A stretch of DNA of 64,000 bases from Himantopus leucocephalus (lineage: Eukaryota > Chordata > Aves > Charadriiformes > Recurvirostridae): assembly GCA_003993805.1 (NCBI GenBank), contig RSEF01000004.1, positions 15,618,167 through 15,682,166 on the forward strand, read 5' to 3'. Each line of letters starts with the position of its first letter. Position 1 is the stretch's first letter. The position numbers and the translations under genes are program-made. Below are positions 1 through 12,300 of the stretch, one piece after another. Under the pieces are notes generated by a model. The model searched no databases. It saw only the letters and a list, made by a program, of their open reading frames with translations, and was not told the origin of the DNA.

Positions 1-1879
1 TAAAATAAATCAATGGAGAGGAGCCTGTTGAAGAACTCATACACTGTATTTATAGTGAGTTATCATTGCTGGTTACTATAGTTACAGCAATGCTGCGTGT
101 GCCTGTTCTCTCCTTTTATAGTGGAGATATTTCTCAAATAATAACCTTTAATCTGGTGAAACTGTTCTAATTTCTCCATTTAATAAACAGTCCCACAATA
201 TCCCTATTTATCTGAAACAAAGGAACTCAAAAAGAAGAGCAGACAGCTGTAAGAGGTGATTTTGAAAGGGTTTTTTTAATGGATTATCTTTCTTTCATCT
301 GCAAGTCAACTTTGCTGAAATGCCTACCATTTCTCAATTTTAACCATGAAGTTAAGGATGAAGTGGAGACATCAGCTAAGCTCAGAAAAGACATTTAACC
401 TTCTCTGCTTATTCTCAAGTTTATACCAACACATGGATATCAATGCCATAAATCAGTTTAATAAGATAATGAGGCTTGAGTTACTATTTGTAGGTTGTGG
501 TAGAGCTATGCAAGGAGCAAAGTGCCCTCGGTCACGATGGAAAGTGATTTGTGAACATGTTTGCAACTCTTACGTTCTTTCCTCATTTTCCATCAGCAGT
601 TTTAGGTTTGGCACAGGTTTGCTCAGCACAAAACCAGCCTGATCCAGAGTCACCACAGAAACGAGGAGCCGGCTGTTCCCAGGAGAGGGGAGCCAGCAAG
701 CACGGGAGGTGGACCCATGAGAAGCACTGAGGAGCCGTAAGGAGAGCTCCGGAGACTGAGGTTTGTGAGAGGTGTCCTCACAAAGCATCAGTGTGGCTTT
801 CTGGGCCACTGACCCCCCTGCCAGAGAGTCACAATTCACTGTTACCTGACTTTCGGGGTTTTGCACTGAAATGACCCAGGCTACACAGACAGAGGCTAGA
901 AAGGTGTGGAAATCATTGCCTGTGACCAGGCCTCCTAGTAACCAACCAGCTCACAGTGGTGCTACGTGTTAATGGCACAGCAAAGGAGATGGGGGTTTAG
1001 AGGGAAGATCAAGCTTCTAGTGGAGTCCACAGGTTTGCACTTGCTGTTGTGTTGGAGCTCAGTTTAAGAGAGTAAATACTTCTCTCTCATCAAAAATATA
1101 TCCAACTATGCTTCTCTGCTCTTCTGCCTTAGTGGCTCTATCCCATCCCATCTCACAACCTCACCCGTACATCCTGCCCTCAGGAACATAGACACCTCCT
1201 TTTCTTCACAGTCGTGGTTGCCCAAGCCAGATCAGAATAAGAGCCTCACGTTTAACCTTCTGATAATAAATACTCCCTCCTTCTCCTGCTTATATTAGAG
1301 CTCTCGATAGTGATTCGGTCAGTGTTTATTAGCAGAGAGGCATAAGGCAGAGTGAGATTTATTTTCCCTTTTCTGCTTTCCTGTAGGCTATTTGGGAGTC
1401 CGGGAGCCCAGGAATAAACAGTCCTGGTACCTGCACACTAGCTCCGGGAGCAGATCAGTGAGAAGGCGAATGAAGAGGCAAGGCAGGCTCTTGGCACTGC
1501 CTCCTGCCACGTACCAGCCAGCAGAACTAAGCCAGCGTGAGAAGTGACACTATTTGTTACTAGCATGACCCAGAAGCTAATTCCTAACCCGTTCCTCACA
1601 CAGAGCACGGGGGAAGCAGGGAGAGAGCTGCGTCTCCTGCAGTTTACTCAGGGTCATGTCTACAGGCATGTCAGATGGCAACGTGAACAGCAGAAAAGCC
1701 TTAGGCCAACAGGATCTGTTGTTCCAGAAGGAGCCCAGCTGTTTTATGCAGTTACTGAAGCTGGCTGCCAAATCGCTTTACATGCTGATGATGCTGAGAT
1801 CAGGAATGAGTCTCCACACAGTTGCCATGGGTGCGAGTCAGGCGACTGTGGCTCAGGCATTTTTGTGTTTCTGATTTAC
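1..1879 (-). other. TRPC5: TRPC5 intron, partial (after the S1 exon)
   Basis: This is the 5' part, in transcript order, of the intron after the residue 301-412 exon; its far end is outside the window. It starts with gtaaat on the minus strand. Only short open frames are present, none with recognisable protein sequence. I see no repeat I can name. Confidence 0.85.
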
Positions 1880-2216
1880 CTAGAACCCAGGGCAGGATCA
1901 TCCACTCCACGATGGTGGGAGGTGGTCCCTGCATGTGAAGGTCAGTCCTGACGATGTGCTGCGATGCCAGCAGGAGCATGAAGAGGAAGGTTAGGTAAGA
2001 GCCGGTGTGGCAGATAAACTTTATAAATGGCTTTTTAATGAACAGTCCCAGCCTGCTCTTCGGTGCAATCAGGTATGCCACGGATAGCACAGGAAATAGC
2101 AGTCCAATGGTGACACAGGTCAAGAGTTTTACTGCCCAGTGTTTCCGCCTCCATCCTGGAAAACCGTCATACCAAAGTGTTGCTAGTAGCTGCTGGCAGT
2201 TTGGCTGAGCAACAAA
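1880..2216 (-). CDS. TRPC5: TRPC5 third coding exon (residues 301-412, pre-S1 and S1)
   Basis: The exon is 337 bases: 112 codons plus the first base of codon 413. It follows a strong pyrimidine tract and acceptor (ctcctcctcag, ending 2217) and is followed by donor gtaaat from 1879. It starts [20 protein letters not shown], directly continuing KYHQKE of the previous exon. [10 protein letters not shown] at 318-327 precedes the hydrophobic pre-S1 elbow (about 328-350). [10 protein letters not shown] leads into transmembrane helix S1 (about 364-388, ending LLLASQHI). The exon closes with [16 protein letters not shown], the S1-S2 region. Residue 372 is Gly (CHTGSYL), where I recall Ala in mammalian TRPC5. 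Later exons with S2-S6, the pore and the C-terminal calmodulin/CIRB and PDZ-binding parts are off the left edge. No disabling change is seen. Confidence 0.95.
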
Positions 2217-4853
2217 CTGAGGAGGAGAAAAAAAGAAAGATTATTACTGAGTGGTACTTCATGTGCACTCCCCCTCACGTATGTGTTAGAGCCCACACAG
2301 ACTCTCATATTAAGTTTGGGGCTGGCTATGGGGTGGAAAAGCATATTTTGGAGACGGCGTGAAGAAAGAAGGGAGATTTCACTCTTATTTTCCTACATAG
2401 GATTTCAGATTCCCTCTATGAGTTTTTTTCTATTTGAAGCATCCGTATGTAGATCAGTCACTCACCACACATGATGCCTCGTGCAAAAGTGATACAACGA
2501 AAATTACTACGAGCTTTTTCTCTTCCCATGTATTTCTGTTTCAGCACACTTCTTTGCAGAATGTTTCAGGTTTCGACTGTCTCAAACAAATCACTGTCAG
2601 CATCTTTAAGAAGTGACTAAAAAATGAGACAGGAGGGAAAAGGTGTAAAGCTCTGAGAGCGTGTGTGAGAGAGGGAGAGAGAATGTCTCCAGCGTGTGGG
2701 GTGCTGCACGTGGTTTTGTGCAAGGAGGCCAGCATATGTGTGTGTGGGATGGGCTGGGCATGAGACAGCATGCAGTAATGTAAAGTTCAGCCAGGTGACA
2801 TCTGTTGGGAAGCAGGACAGCACATTTGTAAGCATGCCTCGCTATTGAGGAAGAGAGCAGTTGTAAAATGTAAGAGATTAAGCAGAGGCAAAAAGAAACC
2901 TTTGATCATGGTACCAAAAGTGACACTTGAAAATTTACTTTCACTCTGTAAAAAATAGCATTATGTCGGTGATTTATTGCATCTCAGTGACTCCATACCA
3001 GGCATGCTCAGGTTGCAACCACTTCAGACTGTTTTAATACTTAACAGCCCTTGGAATTTCACACTCAAGCCAAAATATTTCTGGTCTATGCCAGAAGGCT
3101 TTATGTTCCCAATTATACCTGGACAGCCCCATGGTTTTCAAAACTTATCAGACCCATTGCTACTTAGAGATATCTGCAAGACCAAGACAACTGTGTTTTT
3201 CTTTATGTATTTGATTTCTAATCCATCTTAATGAAGTTATACTTCTGATCTACTAAATTCAGATTTCTCACCGGCCTCTGCAAGTTAAAAAAAAAATAAA
3301 TCTCAACTATTGTTCTGAGGTTGCCTGTTATATTTATTTTGCTGTAATTAAATCGGAAAAACTGTCCTGGAATGGATACAGTTATCAATAAACAGATTTC
3401 TGTAACAGTATAACTACATCTGTGATCAGACACAGCTGTATTGGAAAGCATCACACTTCCAGTGGACACAAAGGTAGTACTTGCAGCAGGTATCAAGAAT
3501 CTCTCCTATAAAGGAGACCCAAAGCGGTGAGTAACCTGAAGAAGACAGTACTGTTTATTACACTTGGCTCGTCTGTATTTAAAAGTGATCTCTGGGAGGG
3601 ACGTAGTGCCACCATGCTCTTCTTCCTCCCCAGGGAAGATTTTTATCAGGCAAAGCACTCTTTCACCACTACCATTTAAACCAGCTCTTGGAAGGACTGT
3701 GCCATGATAGCAAAGGGACCGGCTTCCGAATACAAGAATACCCATCTTACTGTTTTGCCATCCCAAATTGGGGTGATTTTTTTCAACCCCGGCAGAAGTT
3801 GCTATATAGACACTACTGCACTCGGTGCAGACGTGCCCTGGGTTGATGCTGAACCAGCCATCTCATGTGCATTTATGAGACAGTTGCAAGGCTCTTCTCA
3901 TCATGTCTAAAGCATTTGTACCTAGAACTTCCTGTAGGTCTTAGTCACCAGGAGATCAGATTTGGTGTGAAAGAGACAATTTCTTCATAAAAGCTTTAGC
4001 ACACGCCCATATCTTTTAAATATTTGTTCACCACCAAAACTGCCCAATACTGGAAAGACTTTTCACGCGCAGTTCTCGGAGTACTCTATGCAAGCAGAGC
4101 ACCATCACTGCCATGTTCAAAATGGCTGAAACAAGGTCAAGCAAAAGGAAAAATTAATTGCTCAGTCTGATAAAGTAATTCATTTCTGCAGGTATTTTTA
4201 GATTTTGTGAATATATTTTGTATGCTATAACAGGCTGTTTATATCAGAAGCAGACCATTTTTGGACTGGGTAGTTGAAATATATGGACTGACCAAAATTA
4301 GTACTTAAAATAAGATCTCCAAGAGGAATATCTGGCATTTATAAGGCTGGATGTTTATGTGTTATTACTATAATAAACATGACTGCTGAGTCTAATGTAC
4401 AAGTGACACCGTGCTCCAGAGGGCATCACGAAAGAAAATCAGAAATGCATTTGATTTGGAATCAACCTACATACACATGCACGCAGCAGAAGCTGGAAAA
4501 CAGTTGATATGGTGATGACCTCCAGAAAAAGCCAAGACCTACTGCCTGTGACGATCAGAAAATGTTATTGTAAAATTCCAAGTCTGGGGACAGTGATGAA
4601 AGAAACAATTCTACAGAAACTGAAAAAAAAAGTCAAGCATCGATTGTCATTTGGTTGGTTGGTTTTTAATCTATGATTTCAGAAGGGTCACTGCGTTATG
4701 TCTAAAAACTAGAAGAAACAGAAGGTTACACTGCTATATTTTCTCACTTAAGATCACAATCAAGAGCTGTGACCGGATGTGTTCTGCAGTAATTTACATG
4801 GTAATAGATACTGCTGTTTTTCAGAGATGAGGTACAACTTCTTCTTTTTTTTT

Positions 4854-4875
4854 GGGGGGGGGGGCGGGGGGGAGG
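4854..4875. repeat. G-rich tract
   Basis: G11, C, G7, A, GG, directly after a T9 run. On the TRPC5 transcript strand this is a C-rich tract. Confidence 0.95.
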
Positions 4876-6639
4876 AAAATGTATAAACACATTTTCTCTT
4901 TATCACGTATGATAGAAATCTCTAAGGGATAATAAAGCTGTTTTTCCCTTGAGTCAAAGTCAGAGTCATTTGAGAAATCAAATGACTATATGTTCCTCTG
5001 GTTGCTGTGCAACTTGCAAGCATCTCAGAAGTGCCTCTTCTCTGCCTAATAGCTCATTTCTAAAATCTGCTTTCTGTGTTGTATCTGATGTTAGTTCTTC
5101 AAATGGAGAGAAATTCACATATCATGAAAGAGCAGCTTTAAAGACCAGTTTGGCAAAAGGGAGTGGAAATGGAAAAAGCCATTAAATTTTCCAATCAAGC
5201 CCATCCAAACCTCACCGAAAATGGCCTAAGGGAAATTTAAGCATACCACAGGAATAAACTCACCTTAATGTCACAAACCATCAAATGCTGCAGTTATTAA
5301 AAGTAAGGCTAAGCACTTACCAATGTAGGCTTTTACTAGCTTGTGTTAGTCCAACTTATTAATCACAGATTTAAAATTAGTAAATACTGCAGCTTAGATC
5401 TCAGGTAGCGCAAAGACTGCATCTGGCTGAGAAACAAGATTCCCAGGGTGCAGAAACACTGAAATCCTGAATTGTAATGAAGAAGTCAACTAAGCCCTTG
5501 GTGTACTGCCTAAAGAACCCATTGCTTTTCAGTAACTTTGTGTTAACTTGAAAGAACGCGGAAACTAGCTATTTCCCTAAGTAGTCCTGTGAATGTCAGC
5601 CTCATCTTTGCTTCTAGGCGTTGAACCACCAAATTCATTGACTAGGCTAAACCATTGAATGCTCAACTCATTAAAGATTGTCTAGGATTCATACTGCTAA
5701 ATCAATACACATAAAATATAAACCCATGAAAAAGCTCTTCTTTAGCCCTTTTAGCCGTAAAGTAGCCTGAAACTGTAATAATATTGTTGAACTTCTGTTA
5801 TCATCCATAATGCCAAATTTCTTCATAAAGTTAAGGAAACAATCTTATTTCTACTTTGCAAAGAGACAGAACTGAGATCTGGAAAAGAAAGTTGACTTCT
5901 CCAACAGTACTTATGCCCTTCCTGAGTACAAATTCAATTTCCATGTAAGGAGGGTCCCAAATATGTTTTTTCACCTTTTTGCAAAGCCTTTCATTTGCTG
6001 TAGATAGAAACAGTGCATGTGTATATCACAGTCTTTTATAATTTCACATGAACATACTGAATGTGACAGGATTTGGTATCAGTTAAAGTTTCTGCACAGT
6101 GAAAAGGAGAGATCGTGATCATTAAAAAAACTGCATTTTGTCCCAGTTTTGTAGATGGTCCAGAATCAGAGGCAGATGTACTGTACCAGAAGCTCTCTAT
6201 TTCTTTAAGTAGATGAGCACATGACTCACAAAGAGTGTATTTCTTCAATACATAACAAGCATGGTATCAAGCATTTTTTTCAAGGACTGTTGCGTTACAG
6301 GAGCCTCCAGTCTTTATTACAAATGGCAGCACAAGACATCATCCCACAGACATGATGGAGAATGTTCTGACAGCTGAATTAAGGAAAAAAAATGCTTCCA
6401 AAAGGTGGCATTTATAGTCAATTCAGCTCATGTAAGAACTAAATATTCAGTGCTATGAAGCCTGTGGTAGCGCTGGCATAACATTGTCCAGTATTGTCCA
6501 TACCTGTAGACAAAGCCTGTAGATGTATTTCTGGGGGAGGTAACCCAAAGAGTGAGCTCCTTCTCCATTACCTGTTGAGCAGGACCTGTCCCTAGCTGAA
6601 GATACAGTTCACTTAATGACTAGGAGATAAGATGCAACT

Positions 6640-6815
6640 CAGAGTACCTTCTTGTGAGGACACCACTGTGTGGGCAAGATGCTCAGTGTCCTGGCTTCTG
6701 AAAACGGGGATAAGTATCTTTGCCCTTCCAAGAAGTGAGATCAGCAACTTCAGTCGTGGTTGGGAAGCACTTTAAGGGTAGAGGCTACTGCAATACAAAG
6801 TCTTTTATGTTCTCT
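6640..6815 (+). repeat. Probable MIR-like relic (3' half)
   Basis: ctgaaaacggggataagtat, then ccttccaagaagtgag and gttgggaagcactttaaggg followed by tagaggctac resemble the 3' half of the MIR-type consensus (ctgtaaaatggggataataa ... tgtgaagcgctttgagatc ... gcgctatataag). Diverged; judged by eye. Confidence 0.45.
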
Positions 6816-9800
6816 CTTTCTTCTTTCAGTCTTGCCAGGGTCTTTGTGTAACATTTGGCTTGCAGCTGGATTGTGCTATTAGAGAATTTCATTTTCAATG
6901 TTCATCATACTCACTGTCACCTGATCCTCTAGCAAGGGGAAAATTTTTAAAGGAAAAAAGCAGCTACTGGATGGAGTGTCTTTTTCTTAATATCTAATCT
7001 TTACTGATATTTTTATGTCACCTAAATTCTACTTCTGGGGAATTAAATGCTTTCTGCATGCTGTGCCATTAATATAAATATCAAACACAGAAATTATGTT
7101 CCACCCCCCCTCCCCTTGTCCGTGGGGAAATCCCTTATCTCTCTCAGTCATAAGTAATTTAAAATCAGACACAGATGGGCTGAGATGCGAATGCCTCGGG
7201 GAGCAACTGAACTAGCTCCCTGATAGACATCACAGGGGCTGAGCACAGTAGCCCTCTGCGTTTATTCTGATTATCGTGATGGCTGCCAACAGGCTCTTCT
7301 GTTTGGAGTTTGTTGGAGTTCTTTTCTGTACTCTTGCTGCGGATGGTGATAGTGAATGCTCTTCATAGACGAATAAGCACTAATTTGTAACTGCTGAGCC
7401 CTGTGTTAATAAGCAGGACTGAGTTCTATCAGTCAGCTACATCAGCTCCCAATGAGGTTACCACTGGGAGCCAAATGTGGCATGGGAGCCATGAAATTAA
7501 CTTTAGTTCCCCTGTCTGACGCTCATTTCAATGGGTTAGATCTCACCAACAGCACTGCATCCCACAGCATCTAAAACACAGCAGCTGCATACCTGCAAGG
7601 TTACTGTGTTTGGGGGTATTATCAGATGCTGCTGCGCTCTACAATTAAAGCTGTTTTGGCTTTGGAAAGGCAGGTTTTCACATGAACTGAGCTAGATTTT
7701 GCAGTTTCTGTGACAATCAGGCAACCGCAGTGTCTGATGTAGTAGCATGAGTATATATTTTAGCTAGATCTGTACAGAACGTAGATTTCGTGTGAATCCA
7801 GTTCTATAATGAAAAAGATAAATGCCGTTTCCATTCTCCACTCGGTAGAAAGCCCTGTCCCATCCCGCAGAGGTACTGCCTTGCACCCTCTCTCTGGCAG
7901 ACTGAAGGGACATGTCTCCCTGCAGTGCCGGCAAGCACAGCGTGGCCAGGGCAGGGCTGGGGGCAGCAGGTCTGTGCCTCTCTTCATCCCAGGTCACTAC
8001 CAGGGGTGACCTACCCAGGCACTGAAGTACCTCCCCCTCCCAGCCCCCCCATCAATACAACTGCAGATGGACTGGGGAGAGCACAGCCTTTCACACTTGA
8101 ATTTTCACACTCAATTGGCTGGAATTTCTTTCCTCCCATGAAGATATAGGGAACTCCTACACTGTTAGTCCTACCACAGGCTTGGGTTTATCAATCAATG
8201 CCGAACCTTAATGTCTTAACCCACAGAGCTTAATACACGCTGTCCAACAGCCCACACGTGCTGTAACACTTGGCACAATGTCAACAGGCGTATGGATCAC
8301 GCTGTGCAATGAAGTGATCCTCTTTACTCTAACTTTGACTTCAGGAACATGAAATGGCATGCAAAGAAATGAACTTTTTAAATGCAGCTTCTTCCTGCGC
8401 TCCCGAATCCTGCAGATGCCTCTGCCCAGAACCAAGTAGCACAACATGCTTCCAGTGCAACAGACAAACTACTCCGTCTCCGTTTCATACCAAGGACAGG
8501 ATCTTCTGAGGAAGAAAAATGTTGTTGTTGTATGAGCTTTATTGCTCTTAAAGGAAATTCCAGTGGGCAATACTCAAAGAGCTACATTTCTAAATTAGCC
8601 CAAGACAGAAGTGAGAAACTATCTGTGGCCTAATTCAATGTCAGCTGCGGAGAGCCAGTAAGCTCTATGAGATCAGATATTCTGCATAAGAAATACCAGC
8701 CTCCTCAAGGGAGATGAATAAGAAAATCCTCTTTTGTAGCACGTTTCTTTTTAAAGTTCAACCTTGTTAATGACTGCAAAGTTATTTACATTCTGCTGCT
8801 GAAGTGTGAGTTGCAGAGGGTAAACACCTAATGGTTGTTCATCCTGTTAATTAAGTACTTTCTGCAACAGGCAAAAAAAAAGGAAGAAATGAGGCAAAGA
8901 AGTTGGAGGGGAGGCTGCATAACGCAGGGAAAAGGGACTGCAACTCAACATTCCTCATCAGGCACTTCCAAGAGATAATAGTTTCTTCTCAGGAAAATAT
9001 AGGATGAATATCCTATCAAAAATACAGCTGCTTCTCACATGCCTGTTACGAACAGTGAAGCACTGATGCAAATCCAAATGGCAGTCATTCCTGCCATTAA
9101 GAAGATCACTAGCTGAGCTGGAAGAGTCCTTCAAGAAAACCAGGTGCTACCCAAATTGCTCAATCCCTCTGCTGGTGAATAAAACAAACTCCAGATCCTC
9201 CACAGATGAACATATGGCCTCAAATTATACAGAATTTTGTCTAATCTGTTCTTAAAATATTTTAAGTGATGATGAAACATGAATCTTAACTAAAGGTCTC
9301 CTATCCATAACACATCTCTTGATGGTAGCAGACACGAACTCAGCTTAAGCAGTAGCAAATGGAAATTCACTAGTGATGTGAATGCTTGCAAAAGGAAAGA
9401 CTGGAATAACCTCTAAGAGCCTGCTAGAGTTCCATGAAAATTCATATTTTTGCAAATTTATGTTGGATTGGTTTAAATATTTAAATAAAAGAGGTCCCAC
9501 ATATTCTAGGACAAAGGTAGAGGCTTGCAAATCCTGGGTACCTACCCGTGGAAGAAGCAATTAACAAAGTATTTAAGCTTGAAATGAAATCCATCTCTAC
9601 TCAGAGCACTTAAACAGGGGTTTAGCTATAGGTTTGTATTTATGGCCTGTGTCAGCAGGATTTAAGTGCAGGCATAAATTCTGCATTGAATAAAGGCAAG
9701 CTGCTGAGGGGTGCTTCTGGAGGCCGTCCTCTCTTAGCACACACCCTGCCAGAACACGGTTCCTCTGGGTCAGACCCTGAGCAAGAGTCCAGACATAAGC

Positions 9801-11020
9801 AAAATTTTTCAGCATTTATTTTAGCAGACAGCAGACTACAGTGGATAAATAAATTCCTGTAGGATGTATTTCAGCACACATTCCAGGATACGGTCCCGTT
9901 ACAAAGATTAAGTGGGTATAGACTGGGTTTCCAAAGACAGAGTGCTGCACTACAACCAAGTGCTGAATGTGAGCGATATACCTAAGAGAGAGTCAGTTAA
10001 TTCACAACACGCTAACTGGTTTCCAAGAGCTGAACAGGGGATATCAGACACATCCTACAGAAGCACTGAAAAAACACTCAGGCTAAAAAATGTTTAGAAA
10101 CAAATCTTGCAGGGTTTCCTAAGTGGTCTTGCAGGCAGCACTTCAGGAGTCACAGATCTTGCAAATGAATATCAGGAGCTCTCACAGGCTTTAGCTGAAG
10201 TGGAGAAGGTATTGACTTTTAAGTAAAAGTCTGGGTTTATTCTCCCTAGTGAATGTCTAACATTTACATTAAATAAGTGATAAGTAAAGCAAACACGGGA
10301 ATTTTAAAAGTCATTCACAAGTATTTTTAAATACATATCTACTTTACCCTATTAGTGTTAATAAAAAGTTCTAAAAATATTTTTCATTTCCTTCCTTTCT
10401 GAGAAATAACTATTTTACTTTGGTTTCTTTTTTCTTTCTACCTTACCTTCTCCTGAATGAGTAAATTTACTCCAATATCCAGGAAAGAACAGACCAGCAT
10501 ACTATAAACACTTCTCACATTCTTGGGAAGCTCTAAAGGCTACCTCTGTTTCTGAGCAATATCACCGTTGTAGGGTGAGGAGGACATATGCTTTGTTGAA
10601 AGATGTTTACTCAGCCAGCTGGGGTTTGTAGAGAAAGAATAAGAACACAAAAGTCTGCAGTCACAGCTTGTAAATGCCATTCTGCACAACATCTTAGTTG
10701 GGGGGTGTGTGTGTGTTATGATTAACCCATCTATCCATCTCACTTTTCTTGGAGTGAAAAACTATGAGGTAACTGTGTTCTCAATCATGAGACACCTAAA
10801 TGGCTCGTCTGGATGATGATGGATCTGATGGATCCATAAGAGGTGTAAGGGGAGTGGAATCTCAGTTCTTTTCAATATAGAGTTTCGTAATACTCTTCAC
10901 TAAGTGACTGAAGTAAAGCTGAAATTCACAGAAATCAGATAAATAGCGATGACCACTTCTATATCCAAAAGGGAGAATCCATAGTGATATTTTTTCCCCT
11001 GAGTTTATTATTTCAGGCTA

Positions 11021-12300
11021 TCACTCAAAGTGAAGTATGAAATAACATGATATATTCTTCACTACCAATGTAAAGCTGTCTCTGAAAGGCACTCTAGACC
11101 TTCCGATGTGGTAGGACTGAACGCTTGGCTTATACAACGTACAAGGCGTCACTTCTCCTTTCCAGTTTCTGTTGTCTATAGAAAGCCAGTCAATCACGTC
11201 CTGTACTTTAACTTCGGCTTCCCAAGCCTCTTCTCTTGCTGACAAGAAGACTGATGGGATACATGAAGTGAAGTGAACTGACAAACTCACTAAATCATTC
11301 TTGAACGTTCTTAAAACAGTGGCAATCCCTTTAGCTTTCAACATATTTCCTGTCTTTGTCCAAGAGATCATTTAAGTCAGAGACACGAGGCACCAAAAAT
11401 GACTTAAAAAATGATCCAGGCATTTACTGCCTGCTACACATTACACTAATACGAGCAGAGTCCTTGTCCTTGACTGACATACCAGTCTTATGTTGTTTTT
11501 TCCAATTTGTGCATGGCAAGATTAGTCAGAGATGATTTTGCTGTCAAAAGATAGTCTTCTGCAGTTCTGTTCTGTGACAGCTGCAATATGTGGCTAACCT
11601 TCATCAAGTTAGAACATTTTGGTGTTACGTGAATAATATACCAAATAATACTGTTTCCTCAAATAAACATTCAAGTCCACTTTGTCAAACTGATGAACCA
11701 TCAGTTCTCTGAATATTTCTTCTCCCGAGTTTGCAGAGAAGTTACACTTAAATGCCTCTTGTCCTAATTTTTGTAACAGAGTGCAGCTGTAGGGGTTAAA
11801 GTTCTGTGCTGATTTCCAAACCTGAATAAATAGATCTGGCGACTGCCGAAACCCATAGAGTAAGGGTTCCGGGATATGCACCACTTACCCCGCTGCCACA
11901 CCAGCGATCAGCAGGAAAGATTCTTTTAAGGGCGCAAATGCAGATAAGTCTCTCCACCTGCCACGCCGAAGTCCAGGCGCTGAGACTGTTGATAACAGCT
12001 CAGTTAGTACCGCATGCACGGAAGATTTTGTAATGTGGTCATCTGTCTGCTGGGATTGTGTTTGAGAAAAAAACGCTTCATTTAGCACAGACCACTGTTC
12101 ACACATCAGATGGTAACTTAGCTGCACACAAGGATGAATGAACGAATGCTGCTGGAAAATGAAAGGTGACATTTGGACATTCGGTGCTTTTGAAATCCCT
12201 AAACTTAGATTCAAGTTTGTGGTGTAGGACCGATCTGGACGTCGCGTAACCACACCATGCTCACCATCTAATACCCGAAGGGATACGGATGTTCCGGGTC
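11021..12300 (-). pseudogene. Decayed protein-coding relic, family unknown
   Basis: On the minus strand one frame stays open from about 12296 down to 11609, about 229 codons, broken by a single TAA at 11887-11885. The same frame resumes at once on the far side of that stop. The sequence looks protein-like, not random: upstream it contains SVSLRVLDGEHGVV, FQQHSFIHPCVQLSYHLMCEQW and FAPLKESFLLIAGVAAG; after the stop it contains EPLLYGFRQSPDLFIQVWKS. A second open frame, 11371-11021, contains TVLRTFKNDLVSLSVHF and SVFLSAREEAWEAEVKVQDV. Between them short pieces such as DYLLTAKSSLTNLAMHKLE sit in other frames, as expected after indels. An AATAAA (11009-11004) and A6 follow the last stop closely, which would fit a processed copy. 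I do not recognise the family. It could also be exons of an old gene, or chance. Confidence 0.45.

Noticed and set aside
1800..1879. Frame extension after the S1-region exon
   Set aside because: It lies past the gtaaat donor and does not match the expected S1-S2 sequence.
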